64,000 nt of DNA, from positions 591,094 to 655,093 of the forward strand of contig VXBP01004182.1 of assembly GCA_013400115.1 (NCBI GenBank). The letters are read 5' to 3'. The DNA comes from Rhinopomastus cyanomelas (lineage: Eukaryota > Chordata > Aves > Bucerotiformes > Rhinopomastidae). This document shows positions 33,701-42,214 of the stretch, one piece after another (positions within the stretch are counted from its first letter, which is position 1; each line of letters begins with the position of its first letter). Position numbers and translations under genes: made by a program. The notes under the pieces were generated by a model that worked only from the letters and a program-made list of their open reading frames with translations, was not told where the DNA came from and did not search any database.

Positions 33701-36206
33701 AGGCTCCTCCCCAATGCTCCCTAAAGTCTGTCGGGTATCTACTGAGGTCACAACTTCTGCACCTCAAAACACTGCTGTCTTCCACCCCCGAAGCAAGTAG
33801 GTGTGTGGGCAACAACTAATTTAACTGGTACAACAGTCTGTCACCTAAGGCCAAACATGAACCCACCACACAGATTCACCCATTTCCTTACCCAAGCTGC
33901 AAGACTTCCCCAGGGAAGAGAACAAACTTATGCTGCCCACTTACACAAATCACAGAACATTAGGAATTAGAGAGGACCTCGAAAGATCAGCTAGTCCAAT
34001 CCTCCCACCACAGCAGGATCACCTAGATCCAGTCGCACAGGAACATGTCAAGGCAACGTCTCCAGAGAAGGAGACTCCACAGACCCCCTGGGCAGCCCCT
34101 TCCAGTGCTCTGTCACCCTCACCATGAAGAAGTTCCTTCTTATATTGATGTGGAACCTCCTGTGTTCCAGCTTACACCCATTGCCCTTTGTCCTGTCATT
34201 AGATGACACTGAGCTGAGCCAAACACATGAGAGTGCCACATTTGGGACAGCTTAGTGTCACAATAGACTGATTTGCAGAGACATCATTGTTTTAATCCAG
34301 CAGCAGCACTTGTTAAAAAAAAGGTATAGTAGAACAATACCCTAGAGGAAACATCCTCCTGTCTACCTAATTAGGCCCTAATGTCAGTTCTAAGATGCAC
34401 TGTACTTGTTTCCTCTGCAACAGTATGTTCAGGATCACAGAATCACAGAACACTAGGGACTGGAAGGGACCTCAAAAGATCATCTAGTCCAATCCCCCTG
34501 CCAGAGCAGGGTCATCTAAATCAAGTCACACAGGAACATGGCCAGGTGGGTTTTCCCCGCTAAGCCACCACGCTGAAACAGAAGACTACTGCTGTGTTGC
34601 AGAAACAGTCTCATCCTATCTTTCACCATTTGTTACAGCAATTCCCAAATGACTGTTAGTCACATCATTCTAAACAGCATCACAGTCTGACTTGAGACAT
34701 TGCCTACATCCACAAGCACGTTCCAATGGTTTCACGTCCGCACAGATTGTAACTTGAGAAGGCCCTGACCATCTTCAGGGGTCCACCTGGAGAACTTAGG
34801 AAACAGTGAGCAAGGTCTCCCACAAGGACAGAGGAATTGTCAGCCAGAGGAATCCATTCCATGTGACAGGAATGCTGCCCATGCTACACCTTGACAGCAT
34901 CAGAGACCTTTCAACTCTAATAAGAATTCTTCCCTGAATAAACAGCAATAAATCACAGAATCACAGAACATTAGGAATTGGAAGGGACTTCAAAAGATCA
35001 TCCAGGCCAATGCTCCCACCACAGCAGCATCACCTAGATCCAGTCACACAGGAACATGTCCAAGTGGGTTTTAAACATCTAAAGAGAAGGAGACTCCACA
35101 ACCTCCCTGGGCAGCCCATAAGAGTAATTCTTGACCACTAGGATTAAGATGAAAGGTGAAAGCCTTTGTGACCACATAACAAAACAGGCTGGACACATCC
35201 CTTGTGATACTTCAATGAGGAGATACGTCACCGACACGCAGGGTCAGTACTGGGTAGTAGGCATCAACGTTCACACAGACAACCTGGAAAGGTGTACCTC
35301 ACTGTTCAGAAACAACTATGAACTACATTGGGAAGGCTATTTTGAAATCACCACATCTTTATTAGGACTTACAGCTCTGGCTTTGGAGAAGAAACTGTCA
35401 GCTAACACACCAGTAATCACAGCTGGTCTAGACGCAGCTCCTTCCACATGAAGATAAACTGGGCTGGAGAGGGCTTCGGGAAGACCCTTCCTCACCCTTG
35501 TTCAGGTGTTCAGAGCCTTGTCTGACCGAGCTCAGACTAGCCCAAAGGCTGGAAACTCTCCGGCCTCCCCTGAGGTTCAACAGCTCTCAGGGTGAAGGAT
35601 ATTTTCTCTTCTTACAATTTGTTTTTCCTTACAACTTCCTGAGCCACCTGTGGGAGCTGCCCCTTCACCCTTCACTGTGAACCTCAGAGCCTACCTCACA
35701 TTTTCCTCCAAAGACCGGGCCCCCCTAAGCCCTCCTGTGATAAAGGACGAGGAAAATGTGGGTTCGTTTCTTCTGCAGGAGTTTTAGCAAGTTTATTCCC
35801 ATTCGGCAAGCGGCAAACACCCTCTCCTCTGCACAGCTCACCTCTAGAGGCCGAGGGCTGGAGAGGACCGCTCCGTCCCAATCACACACACTCTCTGCAC
35901 CCCGCACACACTTACAGGAGCGTTCGCTCCTCCCTACGAATCACAACTGATCTCATTCACGAGAGCCGTGGCGGGGCCAGCCGCAAATCTCTGCCGGTCT
36001 CGGTGCCCGGCGGTTCGCTGCCCGCGCTAGGGAAAGGGCGGCCACGGGACGGAGGGGCTGAGGCGGCTGGGGCGGCGACCCCGTAGGGCGGGAAAGGCCG
36101 GGACGGGAGGGTCAGGCGGAGTCGGGGGCGGGGGGGGTCGCGTCTCACCGTGAGGCAGCGCGTCCTGCAGCAGGAGCAGCAGCAGCAGCAGCGCCGAGAG
36201 CCGCAT
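21529..36206 (-). CDS. PDGFRL: PDGFRL, complete coding sequence in six exons
   Basis: Platelet-derived growth factor receptor-like protein, a secreted immunoglobulin-superfamily protein without transmembrane or kinase domain. Exons in transcript order: 36149-36206, 32374-32668, 27979-28130, 25846-26139, 23713-23852, 21529-21717. They sum to 1128 bp, 375 codons plus TGA, the same length as I recall for human. Order of parts: Leu-rich signal peptide, a Lys/Pro-rich linker (KIKPVNKKAKPKTPKIK), then three Ig-like cysteine pairs (ELRCKG with YSCWLQLC; VIPCRV with IVYCKAE; VICTVLG with YLCVAQN). All junctions keep frame. It is convergent with MTUS1 and downstream of SLC7A2 in the same orientation, as in mammals. 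Its biochemical role is poorly known; mammalian work describes it as a candidate tumour suppressor. Confidence 0.97.
22509..22618 (+). mobile_element. CR1 3' end
   Basis: ctggacattcctgtgtgact to ttctatgattctgtaac. In the PDGFRL last intron. Confidence 0.88.
23713..23852 (-). CDS. PDGFRL: PDGFRL exon 5, first half of last Ig domain
   Basis: Acceptor ctttctgtcag, donor gtaaga. 140 bp, phase 1 in, phase 0 out. Encodes VPKGPPSATIAASPNRAEGS, DSVRVICTVLGDPGVDVNFR and WQYPGQE. Ig cysteine and tryptophan are in place. Confidence 0.96.
23962..24457 (-). mobile_element. Two adjoining CR1 copies running into an assembly gap
   Basis: A 40-bp CR1 end (23962-24002) is followed at 24003 by a second tail (atagaatcatcatggctgga) and about 450 bp of ORF2 C-terminal sequence. 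The second is very similar to 1-323. Confidence 0.9.
24458..24903. other. Assembly gap, 446 N
   Basis: Run of N flanked on both sides by inverted CR1 sequence, so the missing DNA is probably CR1. Confidence 0.98.
24904..25235 (-). mobile_element. CR1 5' region with ORF1 esterase-like remnant
   Basis: On the minus strand the reading KKKKRRLVVISDSLLRGTEG then PICRPQ resembles the GDS-motif (SGNH hydrolase-like) part of CR1 ORF1, here with S in place of the first G. Probably the same element as 24003-24457 across the gap. Single N at 25211. Confidence 0.65.
25262..25659 (+). mobile_element. CR1 fragment
   Basis: ORF2 C-terminal sequence with small indels to the tail at 25659; lies about 190 bp from PDGFRL exon 4. 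Confidence 0.9.
25846..26139 (-). CDS. PDGFRL: PDGFRL exon 4, middle Ig-like region
   Basis: Acceptor tctacacag, donor gtaagg. 294 bp, phase 1 on both sides. Encodes ELFVPTPSYFEIVYLNPDKP, VIPCRVTTPSAKVTLHREFP, KKGFVYQHPTSDHKGIVYCK and AESEGAPQISIKYHLLYAE. The cysteine pair CRV/YCKAE frames this domain. Confidence 0.97.
26508..27090 (+). mobile_element. LTR-like element in PDGFRL intron
   Basis: Begins TGTCCTAGGTTTGG like avian ERVL-type LTRs, has a TATA-like tgataaaag near 26795 and AATAAA at 27014-27019 followed by a T-rich stretch. AAAGG flanks both tentative ends (26503-26507 and 27091-27095), but the 3' end lacks a clear CA, so the right boundary is uncertain. No genes inside. Confidence 0.55.
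27979..28130 (-). CDS. PDGFRL: PDGFRL exon 3, second half of Ig domain 1
   Basis: Acceptor ctccccag, donor gtaatt. 152 bp, phase 2 in, phase 1 out. Encodes YSQLILTNSTAADTGEYSCW and LQLCNDNKCRKDETRTGSTY. The DTGEYSC signature supplies the partner cysteine of the Ig fold; NST is a glycosylation sequon. Confidence 0.97.
28385..28475 (+). mobile_element. CR1 reverse-transcriptase domain remnant
   Basis: With one frameshift this reads VSVLGPSLFKILSDDLDEKI ECT, like the conserved GSVLGPLLFNIFISDLDEG segment just before the FADD active site. Both ends diverged. Confidence 0.6.
28708..28832. repeat. Two-copy tandem duplication, period about 74 bp, in PDGFRL intron
   Basis: Both 28708-28757 and 28782-28832 read actgatt(c/t)...ccta(a)actca...ccagaatttctgact(c)...ctgggtcag. 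Confidence 0.8.
29126..29366 (-). mobile_element. CR1 3' fragment
   Basis: Inverted tail with duplicated acagaatcacagaaca, then ORF2 end to 29366. Confidence 0.9.
31180..31515 (-). mobile_element. CR1 3' fragment
   Basis: Inverted; agaatcacagaacattaggg to the ORF2 reading around acattaatgaagtc. Confidence 0.9.
32374..32668 (-). CDS. PDGFRL: PDGFRL exon 2, basic linker and first half of Ig domain 1
   Basis: Acceptor tttcctag, donor gtaagc. 295 bp, phase 1 in, phase 2 out. Encodes NKRPKEPGENKIKP, VMDKGRFQKLAPTLSLSAGE, ELRCKGSNVTWNYPSYLDTF and KDSRL. Contains the first Ig cysteine and a sequon (NVT). Confidence 0.97.
32752..33072 (+). mobile_element. CR1 ORF2 internal fragment
   Basis: gtggtgaagaaggcaaatgg, gggtccagttttgggcacct; 3' truncated. 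It faces the inverted fragment immediately to the right. Confidence 0.85.
33079..33255 (-). mobile_element. Inverted CR1 fragment of another subfamily
   Basis: gagtccaaccatcaacccta, cagatcccccccaacactac and cacctccct blocks; diverged. Confidence 0.75.
33946..34221 (-). mobile_element. CR1 3' fragment
   Basis: Inverted; cacagaacattaggaattag to gtcattagatgacactgagc. Confidence 0.9.
34434..34553 (-). mobile_element. CR1 3' fragment
   Basis: Inverted; tail at 34434, ends at ggccaggtgggttttcc. Confidence 0.9.
34951..35119 (-). mobile_element. CR1 3' fragment
   Basis: Inverted; tail at 34951 to cctccctgggcagcccat. PDGFRL first intron. Confidence 0.9.
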
Positions 36207-36330
36207 GGCGGCAGCTGCCCGGGGCGCGGAGGGCATTGAGGCGGGGCGGCAGCGGCGGAGCGGGGCGGCCTCATGGGGAGGAGCCGGCCGGCACCGGGGC
36301 TCCCTGCTTTCCTAGGGCTCCCTGCTCGCC
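35990..36330 (-). promoter_or_regulatory. PDGFRL: CpG island promoter of PDGFRL
   Basis: Very GC- and CpG-rich block spanning exon 1, with GC-box-like runs (gggggcggggg near 36125) and no TATA box. Together with the position of exon 1 this marks the promoter. An upstream in-frame ATG at 36234-36236 has poorer context than the ATG at 36204-36206 (gccgccATGc), so I chose the latter. Confidence 0.8.
36149..36206 (-). CDS. PDGFRL: PDGFRL exon 1, signal peptide
   Basis: Start ATG at 36206 in strong Kozak context. Encodes MRLSALLLLLLLLQDALPH then a split Gly, phase 1. The Leu run is written by a CTG-rich repeat, a typical cleavable signal peptide. Donor g|gtgaga. Confidence 0.93.
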
Positions 36331-36618
36331 ATCGCTGTCCCAGGTAGCGGAAACCCACAGCATCCGCACGGGCTTCGTGCTCAGAGCTGTGTCCCAGACA
36401 GCACCAGTCTGTGGCTTAGCACAGCTGGGGCACTTCCCTGCTGAAGAGCGAGGCCTTCGCGCAGGTGCAGCTGCTAGTTGTCCTGGGGCCGGTGGGTGGG
36501 GAGGAGCTGCCCGGGTGTGTGTGGAGGGTGACCCTACGAATGGGCGCCAAGCACAGAGCCAAGGTACATTTTGAAGTTGAACTGCCGCGCTCATTGCGGC
36601 GCACTGTAGCAAAGAGAG

Positions 36619-38062
36619 TCACAGAATCGCAGAACATTAGGGACTGGAAGTGTAATAAACGCCAAGTCATTACAAAGAAACGGCATTAATTTTACTACAA
36701 GGACAAAATCAATAAAGAAAATGTACAGAGCTGGGTGCTTGACTCAGGTCAGAGGCACACCGATGGTTCTTTGTGAGCTCTCTATATAGTTAGCATTGCA
36801 TTTGGTTCATACATAGTCATTAGTTTCTAAAGTATTTAGCGTGCGTGGTATAATTTCTATATATGGCCATTTAGGATTCTCTGGTGGTTATCGGTGGTCT
36901 TTATCCCTCTGTCACTTATCTTCCATCCTGGTTTGCTGATTTACACCTTTGAGGTATAGCCTTCTGTAGCATCCTACACCTCTCAAATTTATGGGTGTCT
37001 GGTCCCTCCCTGGAAGTTAAAGGTTATCAAAGCCATATATGTTGCCTCCTGATTGATGGATGTCTGGTTTCTTCTTAGAGGTTGAAGGTTATCCTGCATC
37101 CTGTTGTGGCGAAAAGCCAATTTTGCAGATACCACTGCTCATTATTTTTTACAGAAGGGACCTCGAAGGATCATCCAGTCCAATCCCTCAGCCACAACAG
37201 GATCTCCTAGATCCAGTCACACAGGAACATGACCTGGTGGGTTTTAAATGTCTCCAGAGAAGGAGACTCCACAACCTCCCTGGGCAGCCCCTGTGTCACC
37301 CTCACCATGAAGAGCTGCTCATACTGATGTGGAACCTCCTATGCTCCAGGTCACACCCATTGCCCCCTGTCCTGTCATTAGATCACAGAATCATATGGAA
37401 CCTCCTCTGTTCCAGCTCACACCCACTGCCCTGTCAGTGTCACTGAGCAGAACCTGGCTCCATCCTCCTGACATCCACCCTTCACATCAACATTAATGAG
37501 GTCACCTTTCAGTCTCCAAGCTAAAGAGACCCAGGTCCCTCAGGCTTTCCTCATCAGGAAGATTGCTCCACTCCATCAACTTTGTGGCTGAGCACTGGAC
37601 TAGAGGGGAAGGAAAATTTCTCTGGATCTGCTAACCATCCCCTTTCTAATCCACTCCAGGATGCCATTGGCCTTCTTGGCAACAAGAGGGCAACACTGCT
37701 GGCTCATGGTCATCCTACTCTCCACCAGGACCCCCAGGTCCCTTTCTCCTACACTGCTCTCCAACAGGTCAGTCCCCACCTGTTCTGTTGCTAATGACCT
37801 GTGAGAAAAGACCAGCACCAACACCTCTACAATGTCCGTTCAGATAGTTGTAGAGAGCAATGAAGTCTTCCCTCAGCCTCCTCTTCCTCAAAGTAAACAG
37901 CCCCAACGGTCTCCATCTCTCCTCATCACATTGATTATCCAGGCCCTTCCCCAGCTTCGTTGCCCTCATCTGCACTCGCTCATGCACCCTGATGCCTCCC
38001 TTGGACTGAGGTGCCCAAAACTGGACCCAGCACTCAAGGTGCAGCCTCCCCAGTGCTGAGTT
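36619..38062 (-). mobile_element. Composite CR1 block interrupted by the solo LTR
   Basis: CR1 tail 36619-36650, LTR 36651-37153, CR1 continues 37154 to about 37777, then a second CR1 piece of another subfamily (ttctgttgctaatgacctgt, about 37778-38062). Inside, the segment tggaacctcct...gttccagctcacaccca occurs twice (near 37330 and 37397), a local duplication. Confidence 0.88.
36651..37153 (-). mobile_element. Solo LTR of an endogenous retrovirus inserted in a CR1
   Basis: 503 bp starting TGTAA and ending TTACA (TG...CA termini, 5-bp inverted ends). It is flanked by a perfect 4-bp target duplication GAAG (36647-36650 and 37154-37157). Removing it restores an uninterrupted CR1 3' end. A TATA-like element (ctatatag) near 36785 leaves a U3 of about 365 bp if read on the minus strand, which is the likelier orientation. 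A 4-bp duplication fits gammaretrovirus-like (ERV1) elements. No viral genes are present. Confidence 0.85.
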
Positions 38063-38194
38063 ACCATGTTGGTTATTTTAAAACAACTATGATTTGTATA
38101 ACGTCCTGATTACTAAGTCACTACATTATTTTACTGTGTACTAAGACTATACTGGTGGTTGGTTGTACAAAGCACATAACAAGTGAAATTCAGC

Positions 38195-38200
38195 TTTATT
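38195..38200 (-). promoter_or_regulatory. SLC7A2: AATAAA polyadenylation signal, likely SLC7A2
   Basis: Minus-strand AATAAA followed by A/T-rich sequence; the next repeat block (CR1) begins about 130 bp further down. Confidence 0.45.
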
Positions 38201-39082
38201 TAAAAAATACGCAACAAATGCGCCACTGATATCCCATGAAGCACATTTTACAGTCAGTGAAAAGCAATGTCATTTCCATAGAGTCTGGAACTAAGACAAT
38301 TACAATCTCACTGTAAAAGTGACAGAACAAGCACCATATTCTTAAACAGAAGCATTTCTACATTCATAAAAATTGAAGAGTCTTGATTTTGCTAGAGCAA
38401 AGAAATACAAATTTATCATTGAAGTTGCATTGTAATTATTCTGTCAACATTTTAAATGCCCAGCAGCCTATAGTACACAAACAATCACTACAATGTACAT
38501 ATGAACAAGTTAAAAGGGTTGCGAATATTAATGTACCTTAAACATGATGCACATTTGTTGCAGCTATTTAACACATATTTCACGCTTGACCTTCTTGTAC
38601 CTCAGAAGTAAAAAATCCTGAACACTCAAGGTATTTTAAACTTTGCGTGGGCTCCATCTAAACTTGTACTGGTGAAGTCAGAATTTACCTGGCACAAGGC
38701 TCAATGAAAACAGACGCAGACAACAGAATTTCTCCAATAAAAACAGTGATATAAACACATGGTTCTTGGCAATGCACTTCTGTTTGCCTTAATCTTAGCT
38801 ACTCTTGAGGAGTCTGCATTCTAAAATCAAATAGAAAACAGACTAGGAGATGGAAAAGCCATTATATTTAGCTTTGGAAAGGTCCAGGTATTAAAAATGA
38901 ATGCAGAGGTCCTCAAAAAAATGTACCAGAAAGAAATACCAAAGGTACTGGAAACTAAAAGCAAAGATATATTAAATCCTATATGAAATACGATCTGCTC
39001 TCAGTGCTTTCAGTGACTGCACTGACTTTATACAAACTTCCTGGCAAGTCTAGGAAGAATTAGGGCCCAAGAACGTTAAATG

Positions 39083-39268
39083 ATCACAGAATCACAGAAT
39101 ATCAGGGATCGGACATCAAAAGATCATCCAGTCCAATCCCCTCGCCACAGCAGGATCGCCTAGATCAAGTCACACAGGATCATGTCCAGGCGGAACATCT
39201 CAAGAGAAGGAGACTCCACAACCTCCCTGGGCAGCCCCTTCCAGGGCTCTGTCACCCTCACTGTGATG
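39083..39268 (-). mobile_element. CR1 fragment in SLC7A2 3' UTR
   Basis: Inverted tail atcacagaatcacagaatat to ctctgtcaccctcactgtga. Confidence 0.9.
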
Positions 39269-39865
39269 AAGAGGCATAATCAGTTCTGGTTGGATTAGGA
39301 TATAAACAGTATCTCACTGCAACCTACCCTATAGTTTCTCCTCATCCTCTGTGTCCCATCTGCTTTTAAGGACCACTGATCTCTAGAACAATGGTCCTCG
39401 GACAACAGCAGTTGCAGTTAGAGGATAGGTACACTGGAATCTCAGTGAAGAGGTAGGTGTATTATCTCCTGTATGCCTTGAACACTTTCAGTTTGCTACT
39501 CCTAATTCTTAGCAGCCAGTAGAGGCCACTGGTGAAAAGGCTCCTTCCTAGTGCAAGCTGAGGAGGCATCAGGCTGAAAACCTGGGACCAGCTCCACGCT
39601 GGGATACCGGCCCATTGCAGGGTTCTCCATCAAGAAGCACTTCTTCTGGCCATCAACATTTAGGCACGCTGCTGTTACGACAACAGAAGTCACTTAAAGG
39701 TTAAAAAGCATGAATGCAGTGCAGTGAAAAATAACAGGAGACAGAAACAGTTCAACTAGTCTCTTGTTGGTTGTTCTTTCTTGTTTGTTTTGTTTGTGAA
39801 ATTGCAGCTATTATAAAACATAAGATGCATTTCACTGTCAACCAACATAGCTCTCATGGATTCCA

Positions 39866-40068
39866 AAGTTCTTACACCTAGCAACAGAGACCAACACCAG
39901 TGATCAGTCCCAGCAGCAGATCGCAAGTCTCTATGACCAGGTCCAAGCCATTCTTGCTTTAGAGAAGTTTTTACCCCTAGCAGCAGAGACATGATTACTT
40001 GCAAGGATTACTTGCAGCAGCAGAACGCACGGCTCCATGACAAAGTCCAAGGCATTCTTGCTTTAGTG
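39866..40068. repeat. Two-copy tandem duplication of about 100 bp in SLC7A2 3' UTR
   Basis: Copies 39866-39964 and 39965-40068 share aagtt...cctagca(a/g)cagagac, a cagcagcaga block, and attcttgctttag, with moderate divergence and a small indel. Not a CR1. Confidence 0.8.
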
Positions 40069-40505
40069 AAGTTATCTTTATAAATATATTGTTGCAGAGC
40101 AACTTCATATTACGGAATTCTTCATGGAACATGAGCCTCCCGCTTGCCGAGAAGAGGTGTTACAACACCTGTGTGCCTTTGAGAGGCATTTTTATCTTTC
40201 TTGAAAGAAGAGTTTCCACTGCAGGGGCAATTAGCATTTGGACATCCTGCCCACATGAATGGTTTTCATGTAGGGTTGGCTCACAGCAAACTGACATGTT
40301 AACATATGTTTTAGGCTTAGTGAAGCACTGAAAAACTGTCTTGATGAGGGTTTTTTTTTTCTAAAGCCCTCACCTTTTTTAACCTTCTCTTCCATCTGTA
40401 AAGGAGCCTGGAATTTTGTGCATTAATTTTTTCTGAGGAAATGTAATGTGTAACAACTAATCTCAGAAATACCCACTCTAGCACATGATCGAGGAGAAGA
40501 AAGTA

Positions 40506-41050
40506 TAGAATCATATAATCATTCAGGTTGTAAAAGACCTTTAGGATCATTGAGTCCAACCATCAAATCTACTCTACAAGTTCACCCCGAAAACAGATCC
40601 CTCAACACCACATCCCAGTGTCTTTTAAACTCATCTAGGAATGGGGACTGAACCACCACCCTGGGCAGCCCACTGCCTGACCACTATCTCCATCAAGAAT
40701 TTCTTGCTGATGTCCAGTGTAACCCTCCCCTGTTGAAGCTTGAAGCCCTTCCCTCTGATTCTGTTGCTAATGACCTGTGAGAAGAGACCAGCACCAACAT
40801 CTCTACAGTGTCCTTTCAGACAGCTGGAGAGAGCGATGAGGTGTCCCCTCAGCCTCTGCCTCCTCAAACTTAACAGCCCCAACTCTCTCCATCTCTCCTC
40901 ATCAGACTGATTCTTTAGGCCCTTCCCCAGCTTCATTGCCCTCCTCTGCACTCACTCCAGCCCCTCAATGTCTCTGTTGTCCTGAGGTGCCCAAAACTGG
41001 ACGTCGTACTCAAAGTGAGTACTGTACTCACCAGTGCTGAGTACAGGGGA
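40506..41050 (-). mobile_element. CR1 fragment (second subfamily) in SLC7A2 3' UTR
   Basis: Inverted tail tagaatcatataatcattca; includes a partly open ORF2 C-terminal reading at 40631-40951. Confidence 0.9.
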
Positions 41051-41322
41051 AATAAACTAGTAGTAAGGAGAAAAACATGATTGTTGTATTTCAGTATCAA
41101 AATATGTTGTCAGAAGCACAGTACTTGCTAAATTGGTTACAAATGTCATTGTCAATACTGTGACCAACCGACTATTTCCCAGATTCTTCCACAGAAAACA
41201 ACATAGCTCCTCTTGGGAGCGTTATTTTATACACACAACATCTCTGAAAGGAAAATAAATCACGTAAGTAAAAATCTTGAATAATACTTAGAGAGACTAA
41301 ATGCCTTTAAATTACCTTTACG

Positions 41323-41454
41323 CAGAATCACAGAACATTAGGGATTGGAAGGGACCTCAAAAGAGCATCCAGTCCAACATAGGAACATCTCCAGGCAGGT
41401 TTTAAACGTCTCCAGAGGAGACTCCACAACCCCCCCAGGCAGCCCATTCCACTC
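41323..41454 (-). mobile_element. CR1 fragment in SLC7A2 3' UTR
   Basis: Inverted; cagaatcacagaacattagg to cagcccattccac, with a short internal deletion after catccagtccaac. Confidence 0.9.
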
Positions 41455-42026
41455 TCCAGAGTTCTCCATAACTACTGATCAGTAAAGAGCAATTCTTTTT
41501 AAATAAATAGTTGATACTTTACTTTTTGCAAAAAGCAATCAGATCTGTACAGGTACCATTCATTTTGCAAACGCAGGCCTGTCTTCAGTTTATCTCCTGT
41601 GAGAGTTACTTCTATAGAAAAATAGAGAGTTTTTAGGATTATGACCAAAACACGGAGAAGGAGAAGGTATAAAAGGCACTTGTGTTCACAACACAATGTC
41701 AAATAGTCAGAACTTCTTGTAGGCAGTTCTAAAAATCTTCCTATTTTTGATTGCCAGTGATATTGGATGACAGTTCAAACAACATATTCAAGTGTTTGCT
41801 TACCAAAGGGCACTCCTGTTGTTTGTTTTTAAACTTAAAATACTAATCTCCAGGCTGTCAGTTCTTAAAATGATGAAGATGGGATAGCAGCTTGTCCAAA
41901 ATATCAGCCAGGCTTCATAGTAAAGACTTGCAGAAGGCAAGTCCTGCATGTTGGTAGAAACCTTTTGAAATTTCAGTCCGCAAGTAAAATGTCAATTACA
42001 GGTTGAAAAACGTGTGTTTGAATGGA

Positions 42027-42214
42027 TTAACATTCACTTGTCCTCTCGTGTGCAAGAAACTGATCGCGCTCATTTGCGTTTTCAGGTTCATCCACTTCTT
42101 CCACAGGGTCCTTTTCTTGCAACACACTGTTTTCTGAACAGCAATCGTCATCTCCATCTCTGCGGTGACCTTCAATACTGTGTCTGATACCGTAAGCAAA
42201 GTAAATGAGGAAGC
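42027..42214 (-). CDS. SLC7A2: SLC7A2 last coding exon with stop
   Basis: Acceptor ccttttggaag, TAA at 42029-42027. Encodes GFLIYFAYGIRHSIEGHRRD then an acidic cytoplasmic tail and FLAHERTSEC. The tail is shorter than in mammals, but GIRHS and the HERTSE ending correspond. Confidence 0.95.

Larger units (their letters stand above)
38175..42026 (-). other. SLC7A2: SLC7A2 3' UTR (probable), carrying three CR1 insertions
   Basis: No further coding exon follows the stop. The first strong AATAAA in minus orientation that would close a long UTR is at 38200-38195 (tttatt on the plus strand), predicting an end near 38175 and a UTR of about 3.85 kb. It contains inverted CR1 fragments (39083-39268, 40506-41050, 41323-41454, antisense-strand ends facing the gene) and a two-copy tandem duplication. 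Nearer weak signals could give shorter forms. Confidence 0.5.

Noticed and set aside
36204..36236. Upstream in-frame ATG at 36236 adding ten residues (MPSAPRAAAA) to PDGFRL
   Set aside because: Weaker start context and it would push a hydrophilic stretch before the signal peptide; the ATG at 36206 has gccgcc before it and gives the family length of 375.
36236..36574. Plus-strand ORF starting in the PDGFRL CpG island as a divergent gene
   Set aside because: GC-rich chance ORF with no recognisable domain or splice structure.
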